This document shows positions 24,180 through 31,864 of a stretch of 64,000 nt of DNA, in pieces. Numbering within the stretch: the stretch's first letter is position 1; each line of letters opens with the position of its first letter. A program made the position numbers and the translations under genes. The DNA lies in contig MTMD02000008.1 of the NCBI GenBank assembly GCA_002010065.2, positions 124,001-188,000 of the forward strand, given 5' to 3'. Under the pieces are notes generated by a model. That model did no database searches and was not told the origin of the DNA. It was given only the letters and a program-made list of their open reading frames with translations. This stretch comes from Candidatus Pyrohabitans jungbluthii (GTDB lineage: Archaea; Hydrothermarchaeota; Hydrothermarchaeia; Hydrothermarchaeales; BMS3B).

Positions 24180-25328
24180 GTGAAAAACCTAAGAATACTT
24201 GCAGGAATCTTGACGGCGCTGTTGATAATATCCCTCGCCGCTGGTAACGCCTTCGCCGCTATGCCGGAGAAGGTAGCCCAAGCGGTTGCTGAAGGCGGCG
24301 TGGATATGAACCAGGAGCCAGGGTTCTTGGAAATCCCTGGTGCGCCCAAGGTTAACTTAGCCCTCGCCTTTCTGTGGGCAATCTGGGTAGGCTGGATATT
24401 CTCCACCGTCGGTGCCTTTGGCGGTGTGATGGCAGGCGTGGGACACCTCACTGTATTTGGGCTTGGAGACTACGCCTCAAGCTTTAAGAAGACCAACCCT
24501 ACGCTTAACAAGCTCATAACAGACAGCATACGCGTCTCCAACCAGTGGCTCGTTGGCTTCTCCGCCCTGATATCCACTATGAACTACTACAAAATGAGGC
24601 GTATCGTTGTGCCTTTAGGGCTAGCGCTTGGCAGCGGGGCTGTAATTGGGAGCCTAGCTACGCCCATCCTGACCGCTGGTAAGGTCTCCCTGAAGTCTTA
24701 TATCGGCTACTTCGGCTTATTCACCCTCTTCGTGGGCTTTGTGCTCCTCTACGAGAGCACCCCCAGGGCGCAGACTTCAAAAAAGAAGGCAGCGGAGGCA
24801 GCGAAGGCGTTCGAGGCGAAGGTGAGGGAGCTCAAAGAACAGGGAAGGCTGAAGGAGATAGAGAAAGAGGGCGTGCGCATGACAGAGACCAGCCCCACCA
24901 GGATGAGCTTTACCTTCTTTGGGCAGGAATTCAGCTTCAATCCCCTGTTCCCATTCTTCGGGGGGTTGGTGATTGGCTCCTTGGCTTCTCTCCTCGGCGT
25001 GGGTGGCGGCTTCCTGTATGTGCCATTCCTCACCAGCGTTGTTGGCTTACCCTACTTCATCGTGGCAGGAACCTCTGCGCTTACTGTGCTAATAGGCATG
25101 GTGGTGAGCATCTTCAGCTACATGGCTATAAAGGGCATTCCAGTGTACTGGGGGCTCATCGGCGTGGAGCTTCTCGGCGTGGCGATAGGTTCATACATAG
25201 GCCCAAAGACCTCCAAGTACTTCCCGGAGAGGTACCTGAAGATACTCTTCGCCATCCTTGCGTTCTATGTGGGCATAAGGTACCTCACCAAGGGATTCCT
25301 GGGTAGAAGCCTCCTCCCGCCCTACTGA
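24180..25328 (+). CDS. TSUP (TauE/SafE) family sulfur-compound or anion permease with signal peptide
   Basis: The 382-residue protein has an N-terminal signal-like segment ending GNAFA (cleavage near residue 26) and then about eight membrane helices in two halves. The halves share FGGVMAGVGHL- and LLGVGGGFLYVPFL-type Gly motifs typical of TSUP proteins. A charged coiled-coil segment (about residues 200-230) separates the halves. TSUP members move sulfite, sulfonates or other organic anions; the adjacent rhodanese points to sulfur. The start is GTG 24180 after GGAGGAGGGTGA. A terminator follows the stop. Confidence 0.85.
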   Translation: MKNLRILAGILTALLIISLAAGNAFAAMPEKVAQAVAEGGVDMNQEPGFLEIPGAPKVNLALAFLWAIWVGWIFSTVGAFGGVMAGVGHLTVFGLGDYASSFKKTNPTLNKLITDSIRVSNQWLVGFSALISTMNYYKMRRIVVPLGLALGSGAVIGSLATPILTAGKVSLKSYIGYFGLFTLFVGFVLLYESTPRAQTSKKKAAEAAKAFEAKVRELKEQGRLKEIEKEGVRMTETSPTRMSFTFFGQEFSFNPLFPFFGGLVIGSLASLLGVGGGFLYVPFLTSVVGLPYFIVAGTSALTVLIGMVVSIFSYMAIKGIPVYWGLIGVELLGVAIGSYIGPKTSKYFPERYLKILFAILAFYVGIRYLTKGFLGRSLLPPY

Positions 25329-25352
25329 GAGGGGTTTAGCCCCCTCTTTTTT
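25329..25352 (+). terminator. Hairpin terminator after the TSUP gene
   Basis: GAGGGG (25329-25334) pairs with CCCCTC (25341-25346) over a six-base loop and is followed directly by six T residues. It resembles a bacterial-type intrinsic terminator. It separates the TSUP gene from the next membrane-protein gene. Confidence 0.7.
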
Positions 25353-25374
25353 CTGGTTACACTTTTTATATTTC

Positions 25375-25980
25375 ATGGTCTCTATGAGCTTTGAAACCAT
25401 ATTTTCCATCATGGATTCTCTGCTTCTGCCATTTTTTGGACTTTCAGCAAGTCCAGCGAAATCCTATCTCATAGGTGTACTCTTCCTCGCCCTTTTAGCC
25501 AATCTTATTGGAGAAGTTTTCACTGATATCATCTTCAGAAAGAACATGGAAGAGATAGCCAGACTTAAGGCAGAGGCAGACAAGCTGGGAGAGCTCGCGA
25601 TGCTCGCCCTTTCTGTAGATAACCTCCAGGCATACGAAGCGTGCAACCGCAGAGCCAACGAGAACTTCAGCAGGCTCTTCTACCTTTCCATAGCGACGTC
25701 CGCCGCTTACCTTTGGGCAGGGTTCCTCACCCTTGGCTGGCTTCAGTCCCGCTTCATGGGCAGAGTGGAGTTCCTGCTCCCGTTTACCCTCCCCGGCTTC
25801 CCCGGAAGCTTCGGCTATGCAGGAGCATTTATCCTTGCATATGCGCTGGTGTATGTACTCTTCAAGCTCGTAAAACCCTACTTCTGGAAGGTTCCAGAAA
25901 TTTCCCCAGAGGAAGTTGAAAATTCCATACTCAGCCCTGAGGAAATTAGAGAGATGATGGAGCGGTTAAAGAAGAGCTAA
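25375..25980 (+). CDS. Multispanning membrane protein, possibly DUF106/EMC3-like (Oxa1 superfamily)
   Basis: The 201-residue product has an N-terminal membrane segment (about residues 27-50), a charged coiled coil (IARLKAEADKLGELAML), and two or three later membrane segments (about 95-120 and 145-165). A cytoplasmic Glu-rich tail with PEEVEN and PEEIREMMERL ends it. This order resembles archaeal DUF106 proteins, relatives of EMC3 and YidC that insert membrane proteins, but I cannot confirm it. ATG 25384 is an alternative start. It overlaps the convergent cofH gene by 4 bp. Confidence 0.55.
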   Translation: MVSMSFETIFSIMDSLLLPFFGLSASPAKSYLIGVLFLALLANLIGEVFTDIIFRKNMEEIARLKAEADKLGELAMLALSVDNLQAYEACNRRANENFSRLFYLSIATSAAYLWAGFLTLGWLQSRFMGRVEFLLPFTLPGFPGSFGYAGAFILAYALVYVLFKLVKPYFWKVPEISPEEVENSILSPEEIREMMERLKKS

Positions 25981-27095
25981 AGCAGGTTGTAAAGCGTATC
26001 CCTCTTCCTGGGCTCAAAGCCTGCATCGCGGATAAGCCTGCGAATCTCAGCTTCACTCATCATCTCGTTACTCGCGCCTGCGCTTCTTGATATATTCTCC
26101 TCCATCAGCGTGCCCCCGAAGTCGTTGGCGCCGAAGCCCAGCATTAGCTGCGCAAGCTTCCTTCCGAGCTTCACCCAGGACACCTGGATATTCCTGAAGT
26201 TGTCCAGATAGAGCCGGGATATCGCGTACACCTTTAGATCCTCCATGCCGGTTGCCCCGGGCTTGCTTGACCCCGAGGCGTATAGGGACGTGCGATAATG
26301 GATGAATGAGAGGGGCACAAACTCAGTAAAGCCCTGTGTTGAGTCCTGAATCTCGCGTATTATCCTGAGGTGCTCCACTTTATCGCTGGCGCTCTCCACG
26401 TGCCCGTAGAGCATCGTAGCGGTAGTGGGTATGCCGAGGCGATGCGCCTGGGTTATAACCTCCACCCATTCTTTGGTCTTGAGCTTCGCCGGGCAAATCT
26501 TGGCTCGAACCTCATCCACGAGGATCTCAGCCGCTGTGCCAGGCATTGAATCTAAGCCAGCCTCTTTCAGGGTTCTGAGGGTCTCCTTTATGCCTATCCC
26601 GCTCTTCTGCGCAGCATAGTAAACCTCCATGGGCGAGAAAGCATGGACGTGCACCTTGGCTGCGCTTTTAACCGCTTTGAGTATTGCTACGTAGTCCTCA
26701 AGGCTTGCCTCGGGATGAAGTCCGCCCTGGATACACACCTCGCTCGCACCTCTCGCCACCGCCTCCTTCGCGCGCTCAGCCACCTGCTCAGGGGTGAGAA
26801 GATAAGCCTCTGGTTCAGAGCTGCGCCTACGGAAGGCGCAGAAGGTACAGCTACCCACGCAGATGTTGGTAAAGTTGATGTTGCGATTTACAACGTAGGT
26901 TACGTAGGTCCCCGCACGCTGCTCGCGAAGCTTGTGCGCCACCATCCCTGCCAGGAACACAGCATCGCGGGGGGCATTAAATAGGTAAAGAGCCTCATCC
27001 TCAGTAATCCTCTCGCCTGCTAAGGCTTTTTCCAGTATCCTCAGCGCCTCTTCCTCCACATTGAAAAGCGAGGTAAGCGTGCTAGTCTCTAGCAT
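25977..27095 (-). CDS. cofH: FO synthase subunit 2 (CofH), radical SAM
   Basis: CofH uses radical SAM chemistry to join tyrosine to the ribityl-diaminouracil precursor on the way to the F420 chromophore. The cluster motif CVGSCTFCAF is at about residues 81-90, followed by HVHAFSPMEVYYAAQKSG and SMPGTAAEILVDEVR typical of the CofH/MqnC clade. ATG 27095 is preferred because a GGAGG site precedes it; the longer open frame overlaps cofG. It overlaps the cofG 3' end by 14 bp, so the two FO synthase subunits are co-expressed. Confidence 0.93.
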   Translation of the reverse strand: MLETSTLTSLFNVEEEALRILEKALAGERITEDEALYLFNAPRDAVFLAGMVAHKLREQRAGTYVTYVVNRNINFTNICVGSCTFCAFRRRSSEPEAYLLTPEQVAERAKEAVARGASEVCIQGGLHPEASLEDYVAILKAVKSAAKVHVHAFSPMEVYYAAQKSGIGIKETLRTLKEAGLDSMPGTAAEILVDEVRAKICPAKLKTKEWVEVITQAHRLGIPTTATMLYGHVESASDKVEHLRIIREIQDSTQGFTEFVPLSFIHYRTSLYASGSSKPGATGMEDLKVYAISRLYLDNFRNIQVSWVKLGRKLAQLMLGFGANDFGGTLMEENISRSAGASNEMMSEAEIRRLIRDAGFEPRKRDTLYNLL

Positions 27096-28152
27096 ACCCA
27101 TCCTCCGTGGCGTATTGCGAGATAACCTCACCAACCCTTTCTGAATACCACCCTTTTGCGATGTACTTCGGGTATATGGGCAGACGCTGCCTGAGCGTGA
27201 GACCAAGCTCTTCAACGAGAAGGCGCATCTCCTCCACCCTGGGCCAGGCATCCTCCGGGTTTATGTAATCCTTAGTCAGCGGAGAAATCCCGCCCAGGTC
27301 GCTTGCTCCATGCAGGAGGAATATGGCGTAGGTGCTGGGGTTGAGGTTGGGTGGAACCTGAATATCCAGCTCAGGGAAAAGCTCACTCGAGGCACGGACC
27401 ACCTTCAGCATTCTGAATAGGGAAGGCTCTCGCGAATGCTGCATGGGTGTGCCTTTCTTTGGCTTGAAGTTCTGTATTATAATCTCCTGGATGTGCCCGT
27501 ATTTATCGCTCAGTTTCTTGAGTTGCATTAGCGAGAAAGCAACCTCCTCACTGGTCTCGCCTATACCGATGAGCAAACCTGTGGTGAAGGGGATGCGAAG
27601 CTTGCCTGCAAGCTTAATCATGCGCAGCCTTGCCTCAGGGCGCTTTCCGGGGCTGTGCTCATGGGGCATTCCTCTTCCACAAAGCCTCTCACTGGCGTTC
27701 TCCAGCATTAAGCCCATGCTGGCATTGACCTCGCGCAGTGCTCGCATCTCAGCCTCGCCTATCACCCCTAGATTTGAGTGGGGAAGCAGCCCCAGTTCAA
27801 GCGAAGCCTCGCACAGGTGGTACAGATACTCAATAACGCTGGCGTAGCCCATCTTTGAAAGCGCCTTCTCTATCTCCGGGTAAACCTCTGGCTTCTCCCC
27901 AAAGGTGAAGAGCGCCTCCCTGCATCCCTTCGCTGCACCTGCCTTTAGAATCCTGAGCACCTCTTCCTCTCGCATAATGTAGGGCTTATCAGAGCGAAAG
28001 CCGCAGTAGGCGCAGGCATTGCGACACGCGTTGGTGAGAGGAATGAAAACATTCTTTGAGTAGGTCACCACTTTCGGGATTCTCGCAGGTTTAAGGGAAG
28101 CAAAGCTCGCTGCAGTGGCGTTGAGTATTCTCACCACTTCCTCTGCCTGCAT
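27082..28152 (-). CDS. cofG: FO synthase subunit 1 (CofG), radical SAM
   Basis: CofG completes formation of the deazaflavin FO from the CofH product. The radical SAM motif ACRNACAYCGFR is at about residues 42-53, followed by ALFTFGEKPEVYPE and TTGLLIGIGET. Core residues of the CofG group such as VIIQNFKPKKGT are also present. ATG 28152 follows GGGCGGTG; a further 11 codons upstream are open. CofG and CofH as separate genes is the archaeal norm. Their presence implies F420-dependent redox metabolism. Confidence 0.93.
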   Translation of the reverse strand: MQAEEVVRILNATAASFASLKPARIPKVVTYSKNVFIPLTNACRNACAYCGFRSDKPYIMREEEVLRILKAGAAKGCREALFTFGEKPEVYPEIEKALSKMGYASVIEYLYHLCEASLELGLLPHSNLGVIGEAEMRALREVNASMGLMLENASERLCGRGMPHEHSPGKRPEARLRMIKLAGKLRIPFTTGLLIGIGETSEEVAFSLMQLKKLSDKYGHIQEIIIQNFKPKKGTPMQHSREPSLFRMLKVVRASSELFPELDIQVPPNLNPSTYAIFLLHGASDLGGISPLTKDYINPEDAWPRVEEMRLLVEELGLTLRQRLPIYPKYIAKGWYSERVGEVISQYATEDGYARD

Positions 28153-28309
28153 AGCACCGCCCTTTTGCCTAGCATGCGCAACCATACTTGTACTATTTGT
28201 CTTTCATTTTTGCTCTGGTTAACTTTTGGGGATTGATAACACCCTTACACACAAAAATATTATAAATTTTCTTGCAAAAAATTTATAACCCCCCAAAGTC
28301 ATATTAATT

Positions 28310-28861
28310 ATGTTTTTTCCCCGGAGGCGCAGGAGAGTGGATAACGGAAAATCTGTGCTCAGTGACCCAGAGGCCAAAAAGTTTCTTGTGGAGATCCTGG
28401 ATGAGGAAGGTCTGGACGTGGTTTACTCCCTTATCGACAGGCAGGCGACGGATGAGGAGATAGCAGAGGAGACGGGAATAAAGATAAACACTGTGCGCAG
28501 GGTGCTCTACAAACTCTACGACTACCGCCTTGCGTCTTATGTAAGAACCAAAGACTCCGAGATAGGGTGGTACATATACACCTGGAAGCTGGACCTGAAG
28601 AGGATATACGATCTCATCAAGCTCAGAAAGCAGCGCATACTGGATGAGCTTACCCGAGAGCTTGAGTCTATGCAGGACAAAGTTTTCTTCGCGTGCAAGA
28701 AGGACGAGAAGTACGTGCCCTTCGAAGAGGCCACTGAGTTAGGGTTCAAGTGCCCCGTTTGCGAAGGCGTGCTGGAGTACGTGGACGCCCAGGAGAGAAT
28801 ACAGCAGCTTCAGGAAGAAATTGAAAGGCTCCAGAAGGAGCTGAGTAATGGACACTACTGA
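28310..28861 (+). CDS. tfe: Transcription factor E, alpha subunit
   Basis: TFE stimulates promoter opening by archaeal RNA polymerase. Residues about 15-110 form the extended winged helix (ATDEEIAEETGIKINTVRRVLYKLYDYRLASYVRTKD). The C-terminal zinc ribbon spans ACKKDEKYVPFEEATELGFKCPVC, then a coiled coil. The first half of the ribbon has C-x-x-D rather than C-x-x-C, so only three cysteines are present. A TATA-like AATTTATAA lies about 25 bp before ATG 28310, suggesting a leaderless transcript. It overlaps the following HD gene by 14 bp. Confidence 0.94.
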   Translation: MFFPRRRRRVDNGKSVLSDPEAKKFLVEILDEEGLDVVYSLIDRQATDEEIAEETGIKINTVRRVLYKLYDYRLASYVRTKDSEIGWYIYTWKLDLKRIYDLIKLRKQRILDELTRELESMQDKVFFACKKDEKYVPFEEATELGFKCPVCEGVLEYVDAQERIQQLQEEIERLQKELSNGHY

Positions 28862-29381
28862 GGCTATAGATCTTCTGCGCAGGTGTCGTGTACCAGAGAA
28901 TGTGATTGAACATAGCTTAGCTGTTTTTGAACTCGCAAGCGAGCTTGCTTCTCGTGCCAAGGTGCCTCTCGATGAAGAGCTTGTAAAGGTTGGCGCTCTT
29001 CTCCACGATATAGGCAGAGCGAGGACGCACAGTATTAAGCATGCGCTGGAGGGGGCAAAGCTTGCCAGAAGCCTCGGCTTGGACGAGAGGGTTGTTAGGA
29101 TAATCGAGCGCCACATCGGCGCTGGCTTGGCAAAGGAGGAGGCAGCTTCGCTTGGCTTGCCCCCCCGGGATTATATACCTCAAACTCCGGAGGAGAAGCT
29201 CGTGGCATATGCAGATAACCTCATCTTAGGCACAAGGAGGCTCAGCTTTGAGGAGAGTCTGGAGAGGTTTAAAAAAATTCTGGGCGAGGAGCACCCTTCA
29301 ATAAAGAGGATGATCAAGCTTCACAGGGAGGTTACCTCCTGGCTTGACCACCAGGGGAGCAAAAGTCAGAAAAAGTCTTAA
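28848..29381 (+). CDS. HD-domain metal-dependent phosphohydrolase family protein
   Basis: A 177-residue HD protein. Metal ligands are H in VIEHSLAVFELA, HD in GALLHDIGRARTHS, the following H of SIKHALEG, ERHIGAG, and D in YADNLILG. Members of this archaeal group are uncharacterised, and no nucleotide substrate can be assigned. The start lies within the 3' end of tfe, so it is probably co-translated. Its stop overlaps the convergent PAC2 gene by 4 bp. Confidence 0.88.
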   Translation: MDTTEAIDLLRRCRVPENVIEHSLAVFELASELASRAKVPLDEELVKVGALLHDIGRARTHSIKHALEGAKLARSLGLDERVVRIIERHIGAGLAKEEAASLGLPPRDYIPQTPEEKLVAYADNLILGTRRLSFEESLERFKKILGEEHPSIKRMIKLHREVTSWLDHQGSKSQKKS

Positions 29382-30178
29382 CCTATGTAGCTCAGCCTCT
29401 CATCACCCTTCGCCGGTGCCTTGTACATCTCAGCGAGCTGCCTTGCATACTCCTCCATCTTTGCAAATTCCTTCTCCATGGCTTCAATCTGCTCGTCCAG
29501 CTCCTTTGTCGGGATTTCCATGCCCAGAAGCTTTGCGAGTGCCTTCACCGCAGCCTTGCTCGCCTTCGGGTCAGGATACATTCCCTGCGTCTCGGCGAGA
29601 AGACAAACGCTGCGGAAGCCGTTTTTCGCAGCGAGCGGTATCAGGATGCCGGCTAAACCAGTAGCTCCGAGGGTTCCCTTTGGAGCCTCAAGCAGAGGAA
29701 TTTCAGCCTTCTCAAGCATAGCTTTGGTTTCCTTATCCGCAACAACGCCATAGGTGCGGGGCTCTTCAATCTTCGCACCCGTGCCATAGCCGCCTAGTGT
29801 GTAGACCTCCTTAACACCCACCTCCTCACAAAAGTTTAAAATCGCGTGAGCCAGGTTGTAGTAGCTCTCGGGTGAGGTACCCTGATATATACCGGTGAGA
29901 ATATAAATCTCATTCTTCTCATCGTAGTATATCTCATCCTTATGCAGATCAACCAAGTTGTCATCCTCATAAACCACTCCCGGGAGAGCCACATTGGGAT
30001 ACAGGAAGTCCACAGAGTACAGGTTGGCTATTTTTTCAGCGCCAAGAGCGTCGATTACCTGCCTCCCTGCCATAAGTCCAACCTGTCCTACCCCAAGCAG
30101 CCCCTGAATGAACCTGCCGTGAGTCGCCTTCGGCTTCTTTATGAACTCAATTGTAGCTTTTCCCACTGTGAACCTCAT
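29378..30178 (-). CDS. PAC2-family protein, proteasome-assembly-chaperone-like
   Basis: A 266-residue PAC2 protein with GLLGVGQVGLMAGRQVIDALGA at the N-terminus, VYTLGGYGTG and GATGLAGILIPLAAKNGFRSVCLLAETQG. Archaeal relatives PbaA/PbaB form oligomers and resemble eukaryotic proteasome assembly chaperones; their clients differ between species. The C-terminus is a charged helix (LDEQIEAMEKEFAKMEEYARQ). It lies on the same strand as, and upstream of, the ttuA-like pair, after 41 bp. Confidence 0.87.
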   Translation of the reverse strand: MRFTVGKATIEFIKKPKATHGRFIQGLLGVGQVGLMAGRQVIDALGAEKIANLYSVDFLYPNVALPGVVYEDDNLVDLHKDEIYYDEKNEIYILTGIYQGTSPESYYNLAHAILNFCEEVGVKEVYTLGGYGTGAKIEEPRTYGVVADKETKAMLEKAEIPLLEAPKGTLGATGLAGILIPLAAKNGFRSVCLLAETQGMYPDPKASKAAVKALAKLLGMEIPTKELDEQIEAMEKEFAKMEEYARQLAEMYKAPAKGDERLSYIG

Positions 30179-30219
30179 AAATTATAAGTTGTCTCCCAAT
30201 TGTATATAAAGGTATCTTG

Positions 30220-31113
30220 CTACGCCACGAGTCTGCAGAATGCACACCGCTGTGAAGTGGTGGGAAAACCACACACCTCGCACTCTATCGCTTCGCCTCT
30301 CTCTTCAGGAAGCGCAAACATGCTCCTGCGTTTCAGAAACTCCCTGTAGAAGTAGAGTTTTGTGCCCGGAGAGCGCTCCTCTATGCGGTTCAGTGCTTCC
30401 TTCATAGTTATACTGGTGGCACCCTCGGAGAAGGGACATTCCAGCTCATAGACATAGTCTATGCCCCTCGCAATCGCATAGGTTGCGGTCTCTCGCTCTG
30501 TGAGCAGGCAGAGCGGCTTCACCTTAGGCCTGAGCTTCGGATGCCACGCTTCTAAGCGCGGGGCCTGCCTAGCAAGAAGTTCAGTGTTCCAGCGCAGTAA
30601 GTTGGCGAGAAGCACGCTCGCTTCGTCGTCCAGATTGTGCCCCGTGGCGAGCACAGTGTAGCCTTCTTCGAGGGCAATACGGTTCATCTCATGGCGCTTT
30701 ACTATGCCGCAAACGCCGCACACGCTGCGCGTGCTTCGCCTCGCCAGCTTTGGGATGGTAACTCCATACTCCTCTCCCAGGTCAACCACGCGAAGCCTTG
30801 CTCCCCTCTGCTCAGCAAAGGCAAGAGCTTTGCGCTTTGAAAGCTCCGAGTAGTTCTCGCGTTTTATCCCGAGGTCTATGTATAACCCCTCCGCCTCATA
30901 GCCTAGCTCAAGCAGCACATCCCATAGGGCGAGGGAATCCTTGCCTCCAGACACTGCAACAAGCACGCGGTCTTTTTTGGAAAGCAAGCGATAGTCCTTT
31001 ATGGCGCGCTTTACCATCTGTTTAAAGCGCTCTATGAAGTGCTCCTCGCACAGAGCTAAGCGGTAGCTTCTCAGATGGATAATCGCCTGCTTCGAGCACT
31101 TGCTGCAGCGCAT
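30220..31113 (-). CDS. ttuA: TtuA/Ncs6-type tRNA thiolase (PP-loop ATPase)
   Basis: This family activates a tRNA uridine with ATP and inserts sulfur. The PP-loop is VAVSGGKDSLAL, the catalytic region has CGVCG, and the third catalytic Cys lies in ELECPFSEG. An N-terminal zinc finger (CSKC ... CEEH) and a C-terminal four-Cys zinc finger (CEVC ... CAFC) frame the enzyme, as in Thermus and Pyrococcus TtuA. A ubiquitin-like protein ending in Gly-Gly is encoded immediately upstream with no gap, the expected sulfur carrier. The product would be 2-thiouridine-type modification, for example at position 54 in thermophiles. Confidence 0.9.
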   Translation of the reverse strand: MRCSKCSKQAIIHLRSYRLALCEEHFIERFKQMVKRAIKDYRLLSKKDRVLVAVSGGKDSLALWDVLLELGYEAEGLYIDLGIKRENYSELSKRKALAFAEQRGARLRVVDLGEEYGVTIPKLARRSTRSVCGVCGIVKRHEMNRIALEEGYTVLATGHNLDDEASVLLANLLRWNTELLARQAPRLEAWHPKLRPKVKPLCLLTERETATYAIARGIDYVYELECPFSEGATSITMKEALNRIEERSPGTKLYFYREFLKRRSMFALPEERGEAIECEVCGFPTTSQRCAFCRLVA

Positions 31114-31308
31114 TCAACCACCTGAAATAGCGGAGATTATCTCCAGCACTTCGCCTTCCTTAAGGCGGTAGTCCTCAGTGACAAGTTTATTACCCACTTT
31201 CGCGACCACACCTTCGAGGCTTAAGCCGAGCATCTGAATTGCCTGTTTAACACTTGTACCTGCCTCTACGGTAACCTCTCTGCCCCTATATCTCACCGTC
31301 GCCGTCAT
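31114..31308 (-). CDS. Ubiquitin-like sulfur carrier (SAMP/ThiS/TtuB-like), C-terminal Gly-Gly
   Basis: A 64-residue beta-grasp protein ending in SGG, the tail that is adenylated and converted to thiocarboxylate. It abuts the TtuA-type thiolase gene directly, so it probably donates sulfur for tRNA thiolation. ATG 31308 begins TATVRYRGREVTVEAG, where the family starts; an in-frame ATG five codons upstream (31323) is possible and neither has a clear ribosome site. It could also be attached to proteins as archaeal SAMPs are. Confidence 0.82.
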   Translation of the reverse strand: MTATVRYRGREVTVEAGTSVKQAIQMLGLSLEGVVAKVGNKLVTEDYRLKEGEVLEIISAISGG

Positions 31309-31370
31309 AGGGAAGAGTATCATGAAGAAAGGTAAAAATTTTTGGGTGATGTGAAGCGAAAAGTTTTTGT

Positions 31371-31487
31371 TATACCTTTTTAATATTACTTAATTAAGTT
31401 AGTTCACCCATGGTTACTCAGAATCAGCAGCAAAAATTCCTGGCAGCCAGAGATAACCGCCGATATTGCTTTTCCGTACACAATTAA
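31371..31487 (+). promoter_or_regulatory. speD promoter region with possible 25-codon leader ORF (31410-31487)
   Basis: A TATA-like tract CTTTTTAATATT (about 31373-31384) precedes a perfect 10-bp palindrome CTTAATTAAG (31389-31398). The ATG at 31410 lies near the expected transcription start. It opens a 25-codon frame (MVTQNQQQKFLA ... FSVHN) that ends at 31487, 34 bp before the speD start. It has no ribosome site and would have to be read as a leaderless ORF. Its coding status is unproven. Confidence 0.3.
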
Positions 31488-31520
31488 AATAAAGGCAGGT
31501 GAGAGAGATGGGTGATGAAG

Positions 31521-31862
31521 ATGACAGTCATAGGAAAGCATATTATAGCGGAACTCTACGGCGTGAAAAAGGAGCTGATTTCGTATGAGGATAAGGTGAG
31601 GGAGATTACAGAACGCGTCGTAGAGGAGGCAGGGCTGACAAAGATAGGCTCAGTGTACAAACAGTTTGAACCCTACGGTGTTACCGGCGTGGTGCTGATT
31701 TCAGAGTCCCACGTGTCGCTGCATACCTGGCCAGAGTATGAGACTGTCAACCTTGACATCTTCACCTGCGGCGACCCAAACAAGACAGAGAAAGCCTTCA
31801 AGCTATTCTTAGAGCAGTTTAAGCCCAAGTCATACAAGCACTATGTTCTAACAAGGGGATAA
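31521..31862 (+). CDS. speD: S-adenosylmethionine decarboxylase proenzyme
   Basis: SpeD makes decarboxylated SAM, the aminopropyl donor for polyamines. The 113-residue proenzyme is self-cleaved at SES|HVSLHTWPE-type sequence, with Ser63 becoming the pyruvoyl group; the catalytic Cys lies in IFTCGD. ATG 31521 is four bases after GGTGAT, the ribosome-site style used in this genome; a GTG at 31512 and ATG 31515 lie inside that site. BpsA follows 2 bp later, so the pair supplies branched polyamines. Confidence 0.94.
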   Translation: MTVIGKHIIAELYGVKKELISYEDKVREITERVVEEAGLTKIGSVYKQFEPYGVTGVVLISESHVSLHTWPEYETVNLDIFTCGDPNKTEKAFKLFLEQFKPKSYKHYVLTRG

Positions 31863-31864
31863 CC

